The notes: generated by a model from the sequence alone, not told the origin. 7,548 nucleotides of DNA from Microcaldota archaeon (GCA_026413805.1 JAOAKE010000038.1:1-7548), one strand, 5' to 3'; counted from the first letter of the stretch, positions 1-5,515 are shown. Numbers and translations are program-made.

Positions 1-142
1 GCTGGAGCCAATCGACAAAATAGTCATCCAGAAGATAAAACGACTGCCCGAAATCAAGAAAAATACGGGTTTTGTCTGTTTCCACAAGAAATTTGTTGCC
101 CCCGATTTCGTTGACGCCACCAAATAAAGTTAAAGATGTCAT
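1..142 (-). CDS. Metallo-beta-lactamase / beta-CASP-like hydrolase, N-terminal 47 codons (truncated by window edge)
   Basis: An open frame starts with ATG at 142-140 and runs off the left edge. The visible residues include LTLFGGVNEIGGNKFLVE followed by TRIFLDFGQSF. This pattern, a first strand with GGVNEIGGN and then a strand ending in LDFG, is how archaeal MBL-fold/beta-CASP (RNase J-like) proteins begin. The zinc-binding HxHxDH motif that would prove a hydrolase lies outside the window, so nuclease activity is inference. The start is six bases after the stop of the UDG-like gene (149), so the two are probably co-transcribed and translationally coupled. I see no strong ribosome binding site in front of it. 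Other MBL-fold enzymes that share the same N-terminal strand pattern cannot be excluded. Confidence 0.75.
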   Translation of the reverse strand, partial: MTSLTLFGGVNEIGGNKFLVETDKTRIFLDFGQSFYLLDDYFVDWLQ

Positions 143-148
143 GAAAAT

Positions 149-847
149 TCAATCTGAAAGCCACATAGCTGGTTTTTCATTCTGTTTTATCCTCCGGATA
201 AATTCAGAAAATTTTTCGCACGTTCCCCTCTCCAATTTTGACCACAGTCTTGAAAAATTGCCTTTTGAGCCAGTTGGATGTGGGATGCCTAATACAGCCC
301 GATCAAGGAAAAGGAGGGCAATTGCATTAAACGTGCGGCTCTCTGCTGCGATTATTGGCCAATCCTTCGGGACCTTTTCCAATTCCCTTCTGAGATAACA
401 ATTGAAACACATTCTAATTGTATCAAGTTCTAGTGGAACATTTTCATCATTTATTTTATCGCTCTGACATTTCACTAACTCAGTCCATAGAATATTAGGT
501 TGTCCAGTTTTGCCTAATTCTCTGCCAATTACTTCTGCAACACCATAAAGGCGTTTATGATATGGGTGAGATCTACTTTTAGTGGGGCTGAAATATGTTT
601 CAAAAAGTTCCTTTTCTTTATCATATAACTGTTCTGATGGCGTATTGATATACTCTAGTCTTTCATAATCTTTAGCTTGACCTGGATTCTGACCAACTAT
701 CACTACGCCCCAATCTCCTGAAGAAGTCTCAAGAACCATGCCCCTGGGAACAAAACCAGATGCCTTGTCATATTTTACTCCTTGACATTTATGTGGGCAA
801 CAAACCATCTGTCGTCCAATTGCTGAAATTTCTATATCTAGCGCCAT
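149..847 (-). CDS. Uracil-DNA glycosylase superfamily protein with Fe-S-type cysteines (atypical)
   Basis: 232 residues. Residues 49-56 (VIVGQNPG) match motif I of the uracil-DNA glycosylase fold, and 190-193 (HPTG) match the HPS-type motif II loop that enters the DNA minor groove. Cysteines at 16/17, 21, 127 (in ELVKC) and 147/150 sit where family 4 enzymes bind a 4Fe-4S cluster, though the spacings are wider than usual. Motif I reads GQNPG, with Asn in the catalytic position as in the MUG/TDG group, rather than the family 4 GEAPG. About 50 residues lie between motif I and the next conserved block (residues 60-110), longer than in family 4. The likely role is removal of uracil or another damaged base from DNA, but substrate and activity cannot be read from the sequence. 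The start ATG (847) directly follows the HAD stop (848-850), and the metallo-beta-lactamase gene follows after six bases. Base composition is about 37% G+C, against about 52% in the core genes. Confidence 0.8.
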   Translation of the reverse strand: MALDIEISAIGRQMVCCPHKCQGVKYDKASGFVPRGMVLETSSGDWGVVIVGQNPGQAKDYERLEYINTPSEQLYDKEKELFETYFSPTKSRSHPYHKRLYGVAEVIGRELGKTGQPNILWTELVKCQSDKINDENVPLELDTIRMCFNCYLRRELEKVPKDWPIIAAESRTFNAIALLFLDRAVLGIPHPTGSKGNFSRLWSKLERGTCEKFSEFIRRIKQNEKPAMWLSD

Positions 848-1429
848 TTAATCATCCAAAGTATTTACTGTTCCTCTTAATTCCTCGAATCTTTTAATTG
901 TAAAGTCTGCAACGTTCAGCTCTTCACTGTAGTCTATACACCCATACTCAGCAAGACAGGTATGCAAACCTACTTTTTTTGCGCTTATGGTGTCCCTTTC
1001 CGGATTGTCACCTACAAAAAGCACTTCTTCAGGTTTGACTTTCATAAGGAAAAGTGCAAGTTCGAACGGCTTTAGGGAGGGTTTATGTTCGAGCGTGTCG
1101 TTGTAGGTCACAACTGGGTAGAAAAGCGCATCTAAGCCTGAAAGCACCAATCTCTGCCAGGCCTTCTCACGTGGTGCATCGGTCACTATGCCTAGCTTAT
1201 ATTTCCTTTTTAGCGAGGAAAGAACTTGAATTACCTTTTGGCGTGGTTTAATGCAGTCATATTCTTTGAAGATTCTTTCATAGAGGTCCTTCTCAGTCAA
1301 AGTAATTCCTGCTTTTTTCATGGCTTTGGCAGCCGCAAAAGCACTTTCGCGCTTGAAGCCTGAGAAATCAAGAAGCGTGTTGTCCAGGTCGAAAAGGATT
1401 GCTTTTAGCGCCACAGCCCCAATCCTCAC
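848..1429 (-). CDS. HAD-superfamily phosphohydrolase, reduced cap
   Basis: 193 residues from the GTG at 1429. All four HAD motifs are present: I, FDLDNT at 13-18 with nucleophile D14 and D16; II, T83 in IVTDAP; III, K116 in HKPSLKPF; IV, GDNPERD at 140-146. It should be a phosphoryl-transfer enzyme, probably a small-molecule phosphatase; the substrate is unknown. Only about 45-50 residues lie between motif I and the strand leading to motif II, so the helical C1 cap is smaller than in ordinary haloacid-dehalogenase-like relatives. The start is uncertain. A second GTG, at 1414, gives MALKAILFDLDNT, the commoner family N-terminus, with GAGG nine bases upstream. The frame ends exactly where the UDG-like gene begins, so the two are co-transcribed. 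A nucleotide-related substrate is only a guess from that neighbour. Confidence 0.87.
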   Translation of the reverse strand: MRIGAVALKAILFDLDNTLLDFSGFKRESAFAAAKAMKKAGITLTEKDLYERIFKEYDCIKPRQKVIQVLSSLKRKYKLGIVTDAPREKAWQRLVLSGLDALFYPVVTYNDTLEHKPSLKPFELALFLMKVKPEEVLFVGDNPERDTISAKKVGLHTCLAEYGCIDYSEELNVADFTIKRFEELRGTVNTLDD

Positions 1430-1504
1430 TCAAACCTTTTTACCCTTGGCTTTCAGGCAGCTAATGCAATAAATACGTATCTCATCGCTTTTGTCAAGCG
1501 CCAT
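1430..1504 (-). CDS. Possible 24-aa small ORF with CxxC, abutting the HAD gene
   Basis: ATG at 1504-1502 opens a short frame containing RIYCISCLKAKGKKV and ending in TGA at 1432-1430, immediately before the HAD GTG at 1429. A GGGTGG sequence stands about five bases before the ATG and would be a fair archaeal ribosome binding site. The CISC pair followed by a basic tail resembles one half of a zinc ribbon. It could be a leader peptide coupled to the HAD gene, the remnant of a longer zinc-ribbon gene, or chance. The A+T-rich box proposed as the operon promoter (1468-1476) lies inside it; if that promoter is the real one, this frame is not translated from it. Confidence 0.3.
   Translation of the reverse strand: MALDKSDEIRIYCISCLKAKGKKV
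1468..1476 (-). promoter_or_regulatory. Candidate TATA box for the HAD/UDG-like/MBL operon
   Basis: On the minus strand this stretch reads GTATTTATT. Its centre lies about 43 bases before the GTG at 1429 and 58 before the GTG at 1414. Transcription starting about 25 bases downstream (near 1446) would leave a short leader. This is a pattern match only. Confidence 0.4.
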
Positions 1505-1592
1505 TTTACCACCCAACGGAGAGGGCCATGACGACAAAGAGATAAGAAACCACGCCCTATTAGACGGGCTGCCCGGTCGGGGCGCCTCCTGC

Positions 1593-1602
1593 CTTTTTAT
1601 TT
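1593..1602 (+). promoter_or_regulatory. Candidate TATA box for the arrestin-like gene
   Basis: CTTTTTATTT lies about 37 bases before the ATG at 1635. A start 25 bases downstream falls near 1623, at the ribosome binding site, giving a very short leader. The same T-run follows a G+C-rich block (1566-1590) and could instead end a short upstream transcript. Confidence 0.4.
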
Positions 1603-1622
1603 TTTCAAAAGCATATTTGGAT

Positions 1623-1627
1623 GGAGG
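1623..1627 (+). promoter_or_regulatory. Ribosome binding site fixing the arrestin-like start
   Basis: GGAGG stands seven bases before the ATG at 1635. It decides the start in favour of 1635 over an in-frame TTG at 1491, whose extra 48 codons have no recognisable protein character and span the intergenic promoter region. Confidence 0.75.
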
Positions 1628-1634
1628 GAGCGGA

Positions 1635-2159
1635 ATGCCAATTCAAAAAATAATCAGCAAGAAGGCAGAATTTATCTCCAAGCAGTCCACTGCACTTCTT
1701 TCAAAAATCAAGATAAAAACAGACCAGGGCAGTTACTCGCCGGGAAGCAGGGTGCTTGCAACAATTGAGCTTCACCTAAAAAAGCCCATAGAGGCGCGCT
1801 CGCTGGAGGCAAGGCTTTTTTGCACACAGACAAGGCGCACCAAGGCAATGCGGGAAATGGACACATATGACTACCGGATGGAAAGGGAGCTTGGCGTTCC
1901 GCGCACGACTCACCTTGCAGCCACAACCTCGGTTTCTGAAAAAGTGGTCCACAGCGAAAGAAAAATAGTCAGCGGGCAGAAAAAATACGAAAGCGGGGCT
2001 TTCGAGGTAGAATTCCAGCTGCCCCCATCAGCCCAGCCAACTTCGCACTCTTTTTCTCATGATTCAAAAAAAGTGGTTTGGAAAATTGAGGCAAGGCTGG
2101 ATGTCCCTCTTGCGCCTGATATTGTAGCGGCAAAAGAGATAATTGTAGAGGCTCAGTAA
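1635..2159 (+). CDS. Arrestin-like (Spo0M/Vps26-type fold) beta-sandwich protein
   Basis: 174 residues from the ATG at 1635, preceded by GGAGG. There is no signal peptide or membrane helix, so it is probably cytoplasmic. Residues 24-63 show the typical opening of an arrestin N-domain: alternating strands, a YSPG turn (34-37), then VLATIELHL and PIEARSLEARLFC. Residues 116-136 (KYESGAFEVEFQLPPSAQPT) and 147-171 (VVWKIEARLDVP and a final strand) match the later strands and the proline-rich turn. Only one such domain is present, whereas Spo0M-like and eukaryotic arrestins are longer. Such domains usually act as protein-binding scaffolds; no partner can be named. It is the only clear plus-strand gene here and converges on the helical-repeat gene, overlapping its last seven bases. 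The assignment rests on strand pattern rather than catalytic residues, so it is moderate. Confidence 0.65.
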   Translation: MPIQKIISKKAEFISKQSTALLSKIKIKTDQGSYSPGSRVLATIELHLKKPIEARSLEARLFCTQTRRTKAMREMDTYDYRMERELGVPRTTHLAATTSVSEKVVHSERKIVSGQKKYESGAFEVEFQLPPSAQPTSHSFSHDSKKVVWKIEARLDVPLAPDIVAAKEIIVEAQ

Positions 2160-2446
2160 GGGTTCCCCTTGTCCTTTTGGAACTCAGCTTGCAAATCCAG
2201 CCAGCTTTTTGATGCCTCGCTTCTTGCCTGCTCGCGCTTCTGCCTGCACCTTTCTGCCTCCTCGTTCTTCCCAAGCTTCCGGTATAGCAATTCAGCTTTG
2301 TCGTAAGCCATTGCCTTCTCGTAGGCAGAGGCTGCCTCAAGCTCAGCGCCTGCTTTTATGTAAATCTCCGCAGCCTTCACAAACAGCTGCCTTGACTCCA
2401 GCTTGGCAGCCCTTGCAATAAGCGCTTGCTTTTCGCTTTCTTCCAT
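2153..2446 (-). CDS. Small TPR/SNAP-like helical-repeat protein
   Basis: 97 residues, almost entirely helical and rich in Ala, Glu, Lys and Arg. Residues 6-33 (alanine-rich helix, then KAAEIYIKAG), 36-59 (EAASAYEKAMAYDKAELLYRKLG) and 60-85 form successive amphipathic helices with the small/large residue pattern of TPR or SNAP-like repeats. There is no signal peptide, so it is likely a cytoplasmic protein-binding adaptor. The ATG lies four bases after the stop of the cysteine-rich gene, with GAGGG nine bases upstream inside that gene's end, so the two are co-transcribed. The surface protein's short RKRD cytoplasmic tail is a possible but unproven partner. The 3' end overlaps the convergent arrestin-like gene by seven bases. 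The tail (residues 80-97) is less regular. Confidence 0.7.
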   Translation of the reverse strand: MEESEKQALIARAAKLESRQLFVKAAEIYIKAGAELEAASAYEKAMAYDKAELLYRKLGKNEEAERCRQKREQARSEASKSWLDLQAEFQKDKGNPY

Positions 2447-2450
2447 GCGC

Positions 2451-3290
2451 CTAATCCCTCTTTCTGAGAAGTATAAAGCCAGCTACTATGCCGATAAGCG
2501 CAGTTGGCAGGCAGCAGCATGAAAGCGCATTAGCCTTTCCGGAAGCAGACTCTCCTGTTTGGTTTGTGGCAGAGGCGGCAATCATGTCTGCTTTTCCAAG
2601 CTTCTTTGTTGAGGTGGCGCATTGCTTTCCGACAGCAACCTGCCCCTCTGGGCAGCCGCATGATTCGGCATCGTCAAGCAAATAGCCATTTACGCATTTC
2701 TTTGGCTTGGTCGCTGAGCATTTCCCGTCTTCTGTCCCATCAGTGCAAAGAATGAGGCATTTTTCCCCGACAGCAGTCTTTCCCGGTGGGCAGCCGCATT
2801 CAGTCGCTTTTGGGGTAAGTATGCCATTTACGCACTTCTTTTCCCTCTTTGGCGAGCAGGTCCCTTCTGGCACGCTTGTGCCTGCATCGTCGCAAGGAAT
2901 GAACTCGCAGAATTTTCCATCTGCCGCAGGCCTCTTCCCAGCTGGGCAGCCGCACACAGCGGCGTTATCCACCAAGACTCCCTTGACACACTGCTTTGGC
3001 TTTGTTGCAGAGCATTTTCCATCCTCTGTTCCGTCAGGGCATTTTGCAGCAACGCATACTGCATTTTCCCCTTCGCCCTGCTGCACATAGCCTGGGAAGT
3101 TGGAGCAAGGGCAGTATTTGAGGTAATTGTAAAGTTTTCCATCCACGCAGACCTGTCCTGGGAATTTGGTTGAGCACTCCCAGTGCTTGGTCCCATCAGC
3201 GCAGCTTGCGGTTCCTGCAAAGGAAAGCCCGCCTAAAATTAGAAGGAATACCGATGCCATCAGTGCAAACCTAACAATCATCCTTGCCAT
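2451..3290 (-). CDS. Secreted membrane-anchored protein with four six-cysteine repeats
   Basis: 279 residues. A signal peptide occupies about 1-26 (basic start, hydrophobic MASVFLLILGGLSFA). Four repeats follow at C30-C79, C84-C128, C133-C178 and C182-C224, each with six cysteines in the order C, x8-11, C, x7-8, C, x11, C, x, C, x10-16, C. Each carries a DGT-like start (loosened in repeat 3), a CV.G.L middle and a C.CP or C.CS element. A Ser/Thr/Ala/Gly-rich linker (225-257) holds an N-glycosylation sequon (NQT, 243-245). The end is CCC (258-260), a hydrophobic anchor (261-275) and a basic tail, RKRD. The expected topology is outside the cell with one C-terminal membrane helix. The cysteines probably form disulfides. 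I do not recognise a named family; adhesion or envelope structure is possible but unproven. ATG at 3290 has GAGG seven bases upstream. The helical-repeat gene follows after four bases. Confidence 0.85.
   Translation of the reverse strand: MARMIVRFALMASVFLLILGGLSFAGTASCADGTKHWECSTKFPGQVCVDGKLYNYLKYCPCSNFPGYVQQGEGENAVCVAAKCPDGTEDGKCSATKPKQCVKGVLVDNAAVCGCPAGKRPAADGKFCEFIPCDDAGTSVPEGTCSPKREKKCVNGILTPKATECGCPPGKTAVGEKCLILCTDGTEDGKCSATKPKKCVNGYLLDDAESCGCPEGQVAVGKQCATSTKKLGKADMIAASATNQTGESASGKANALSCCCLPTALIGIVAGFILLRKRD
2619..3203 (-). repeat. Four tandem coding repeats of 43-50 codons
   Basis: The repeats lie at 3054-3203, 2907-3041, 2757-2894 and 2619-2747. Repeats 2 and 4 are closest, both containing DGTEDGKCSATKPK. 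At the DNA level GGGCAGCCGCA recurs in the plus-strand text of repeats 2, 3 and 4. Repeat 1 is the most divergent, with a longer C-terminal loop, and repeat 3 has an insertion near its first two cysteines. The pattern points to internal duplication followed by divergence. Confidence 0.85.
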
Positions 3291-3322
3291 CTAATCGCCT
3301 CGCTAAAATTTGCACTGACAAG

Positions 3323-3332
3323 CATAAAAACA
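3323..3332 (-). promoter_or_regulatory. Candidate TATA box for the cysteine-rich/helical-repeat operon
   Basis: The minus strand reads TGTTTTTATG, centred about 38 bases before the ATG at 3290. A start near 3302 would place the GAGG ribosome binding site (3298-3301) at the very 5' end of the message. The T-run could also help end the CCA-enzyme transcript, whose stop is at 3354. Confidence 0.45.
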
Positions 3333-3353
3333 TTTACTTTCCCACTCTGCCCC

Positions 3354-4718
3354 TCAGGCAATTTTTGCAAAAAAGTAGTCCGACAAAAATTCGGCATATT
3401 CCTTGCGCAAAAGCCCCCTGCCGCACCTTATCTTTGCGCTGCCAATCTTCCTTGCAATATTTGCCGGGATGCCTATGCTTGAGGCTTTTTTGCAGGAACA
3501 AAGGGCATCTTCTGCAAGCACAACCTCCCTTCTTTCAACAGCCACTATCCGATCGTGCTCTAAATGGAGGTTGAGCGCTTTGCGGTGCTTTCTTACAAAT
3601 GCCTCAACATCCCTTGCCATCTGGATGGACGGGCCAATTGCCTTTCTAATTGAAGGCAGCCTTTCCTGTTCAAGCTCAAAGAACACAACGCATTCTTTCA
3701 TGTCGCTCCAATAATAATGCCCGAAAACAGAGAAGCCAAGCGAGGAGAGGTACCTTGCGCAGGCATTTGCCGTCTTTTTAAGCTGCGGCCAGAGGATATC
3801 TGGCACCACCGCTGGCGCCTCAAAGCACAAGGCAGCGCAGAAAGTCCCCCGGCTTTCCATCGCCCTTTTTATTTCAGCCAGGCTGCGCACCTTCTTTTCA
3901 GAGAGGAAAAATCTTTCAGATGGAGAGGCAAGAAATCGCCGGCACTCAAAAATGAAGCGGGAAAGCGAGGTCTGGGAAACCACTGCAGCCACATTTCTTT
4001 TTCGGTCAACTGGGTCAATGACGACAAGAGGTGAGGCGAAACCTTTCCTAATCTCCTCCTCGCTTGTGCAATTTTCAATGTCAATGGCAGGCTGCTTCCA
4101 GTCAGCTGCCGCTTCCATCAGGGCAAGCAACGAGCCGTAGCGGGCTATCAACAGCTCGCAAAGATAGCCTGAAAATCCCTCAACGCGAAGCTCAGCGCCA
4201 TAAATCCCAAAATTTTTCATGAATGCTTTCAGCAGCCGCACCTCGTCTTTTTGTTGCAAGTTCAGTTTTGAATTGACATACCGGGTGTGCAGCTGCGAGC
4301 GGTCCACTGAGGAGCCTTTTTGCGATATCTCGCTGATGCGATAAGCAGGCACCACATCTGCGCGGTGCTTTCCTGCAAAGACTTGCAAATACGGGTGCTC
4401 TGCATAGCGCTCCTCAATCTTCATTCCCCTGAAAGCCCTCCTGGCAAGTTGCAGCCCCAGGCGGGTCATTTTTTCGCGAGGATAGGCTTTTGGGAACAGC
4501 AAGAAGATGTCAAACTCATCCTTGCCTTTCAGGTTGGTGCCTTTGGCAAGCGAGCCTGCAAGCTCAACCTCAACTTCCTCTGGCAGCACCCTCTCCAGCC
4601 TTTTAATCAGCCTCTCTGCTTCTGAAAAGTCCCACTCAATCTCCTGCGGGCTGGGCTTTATTTTTGAAAGCACTGCTGCAAATACCCTTTTTGCCTTTTC
4701 CTCGTCAGCGCACTTCAT
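3354..4718 (-). CDS. cca: CCA-adding enzyme, archaeal class I tRNA nucleotidyltransferase
   Basis: 454 residues, normal length for the archaeal family. The enzyme builds or repairs the 3'-CCA end of tRNAs from CTP and ATP without a nucleic acid template, in the cytoplasm. The nucleotidyltransferase signature is GSLAKGTNLKGKDEFD at 55-70; E68, D70 and D121 (ADVVPAY) correspond to the three metal-binding carboxylates of the archaeal enzyme. Residues 144-151 (HTRYVNSK), 180-196 (EGFSGYLCELLIARYGS) and 234-255 (IDPVDRKRNVAA and following) match the conserved neck and body blocks; 300-454 form the tRNA-binding tail, which is more divergent. It stands alone, with 63 bases to the next gene and 146 to the one before. 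No ribosome binding site precedes the ATG at 4718, but a TATA-like box is centred about 25 bases upstream, so the message is probably leaderless. Confidence 0.97.
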   Translation of the reverse strand: MKCADEEKAKRVFAAVLSKIKPSPQEIEWDFSEAERLIKRLERVLPEEVEVELAGSLAKGTNLKGKDEFDIFLLFPKAYPREKMTRLGLQLARRAFRGMKIEERYAEHPYLQVFAGKHRADVVPAYRISEISQKGSSVDRSQLHTRYVNSKLNLQQKDEVRLLKAFMKNFGIYGAELRVEGFSGYLCELLIARYGSLLALMEAAADWKQPAIDIENCTSEEEIRKGFASPLVVIDPVDRKRNVAAVVSQTSLSRFIFECRRFLASPSERFFLSEKKVRSLAEIKRAMESRGTFCAALCFEAPAVVPDILWPQLKKTANACARYLSSLGFSVFGHYYWSDMKECVVFFELEQERLPSIRKAIGPSIQMARDVEAFVRKHRKALNLHLEHDRIVAVERREVVLAEDALCSCKKASSIGIPANIARKIGSAKIRCGRGLLRKEYAEFLSDYFFAKIA

Positions 4719-4737
4719 GAGGCAGTTTCAAATAGGA

Positions 4738-4748
4738 TATTAAAAAAT
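4738..4748 (-). promoter_or_regulatory. Candidate TATA box giving a leaderless cca message
   Basis: The minus strand reads ATTTTTTAATA, centred at about 4743, 25 bases from the ATG at 4718. That spacing puts the transcription start at or within a base or two of the initiation codon, which fits the lack of a ribosome binding site there. Confidence 0.55.
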
Positions 4749-4787
4749 CTACCTTTCATCATTCATCAGCGATATTAGTGGGGGGAA

Positions 4788-4868
4788 ATGCCCTGCTTCT
4801 TGGCAGCTATAGTTTTAGCCGACGCAAGCCTCTTGGGCGCAGTTTATTTTTTGGCGGTTTGCCCTTAG
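4788..4868 (+). CDS. Doubtful 26-aa hydrophobic small ORF in the cca/tal gap
   Basis: ATG at 4788, two or three bases after a run of six G, opens a frame whose 26 residues are almost all hydrophobic (for example LLGAVYFLAV) and could span a membrane once. It ends at TAG 4866-4868, overlapping the end of the transaldolase gene by four bases. An A+T-rich stretch (4737-4746) could serve as its promoter, divergent from cca. The run of G is a poor, too-close ribosome binding site. It may well be chance. Confidence 0.15.
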   Translation: MPCFLAAIVLADASLLGAVYFLAVCP

Positions 4869-5515
4869 CCTCTCTTTTTTGCGGCTGCGTAGTCCTCCAA
4901 AAATTTCTTTATTCCTGCATCAGTGAAGCCGTGCCTAAAGCACTTTTCAAGCACATCGGGCGGGACTGTGGCAGCGTCTGCCCCTGCAAGGGCAGCGCCC
5001 ACTACGTGCACAGGGCTCCTGATGCTGGCAGCAAGCACCTGCGTCTTGAAGCCATAGTTCCGGTAGATGCAGACAGTTTGGCGGATAAGCTCCATCCCCT
5101 CTTCTCCCACGTCATCCAGCCTGCCGAGGAATGGTGAGACAAAAGTTGCCCCTGCCTTTGCTGCCAAAAGGGCCTGCGCTGCTGAGAAAACCAAGGTGAC
5201 GTTGGTCTTGATTTTTTTCTTTGAGAGAATCTGCACCGCCTTTATTCCTTCCTCGCCCATGGGGACCTTTACCACCACGTTCTTCGCCCACGAGGCGAAC
5301 TCTTCGCCCTCCTTTGCTATTTCTTCTGCCTTTTGGCAAGCCCCCTCTACTGAAACAGGCCCATCTACAATTTTGCATATCTCGCTTATTACCTCCTTCT
5401 GCTCTCGCCCAGCCTTCAAAATCAGGGTGGGGTTGGTGGTAATGCCATCCACCATGCCAAGCGCTGCAAAGCGCTTTATCTTGTCTACCTCAGCAGTGTC
5501 TAAGAAAATCTTCAT
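4865..5515 (-). CDS. tal: Transaldolase, small TalC/MipB type
   Basis: 216 residues from the ATG at 5515. It moves a dihydroxyacetone unit between sugar phosphates (sedoheptulose-7-P and glyceraldehyde-3-P to erythrose-4-P and fructose-6-P) in the non-oxidative pentose phosphate pathway. D6, the TTNP block (26-29), Schiff-base K83 in VVVKVP, NVTLVFS (105-111) and SPFLGRLDD (127-135) are all in place. Two positions that separate transaldolase from fructose-6-phosphate aldolase read E57 and F129 here, where the E. coli aldolase has Gln and Tyr, so transaldolase is favoured. The start is set by GAGGTGG five bases upstream; a GTG at 5524 in the same frame is part of that site. The gene follows the membrane-protein gene by 11 bases and shares the operon with the split transketolase, its pathway partner. 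Confidence 0.95.
   Translation of the reverse strand: MKIFLDTAEVDKIKRFAALGMVDGITTNPTLILKAGREQKEVISEICKIVDGPVSVEGACQKAEEIAKEGEEFASWAKNVVVKVPMGEEGIKAVQILSKKKIKTNVTLVFSAAQALLAAKAGATFVSPFLGRLDDVGEEGMELIRQTVCIYRNYGFKTQVLAASIRSPVHVVGAALAGADAATVPPDVLEKCFRHGFTDAGIKKFLEDYAAAKKRG

Noticed and set aside
1491..1634. N-terminal extension of the arrestin-like gene from TTG 1491
   Set aside because: The GGAGG site before ATG 1635, the promoter-like T-run inside the extension and its non-protein-like sequence favour the shorter gene.
2707..3090. Plus-strand open frame with repeated HFPSSVPS-like segments
   Set aside because: The repeats are only the antisense reading of the cysteine-repeat gene.
2619..3203. 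CRISPR array or satellite repeat
   Set aside because: The repetition follows codon-based, diverged protein repeats in one open frame, with no constant repeats or unique spacers.
3201..3290. Lipoprotein signal in the cysteine-rich protein (TASC before C30)
   Set aside because: The lipobox position -3 is Thr rather than Leu/Val/Ile, and C30 is the first cysteine of repeat 1, so it is more likely in a disulfide.
4705..4762. C/D box guide RNA (ATGATGA at 4762-4756 and CTGA at 4708-4705, minus strand)
   Set aside because: The inner D'/C' boxes and a closing stem are missing, and the interval covers the cca promoter and start codon.
4749..4864. tRNA or other stable RNA gene in the cca/tal gap
   Set aside because: No cloverleaf, T-loop consensus or strong long stem could be found on either strand.
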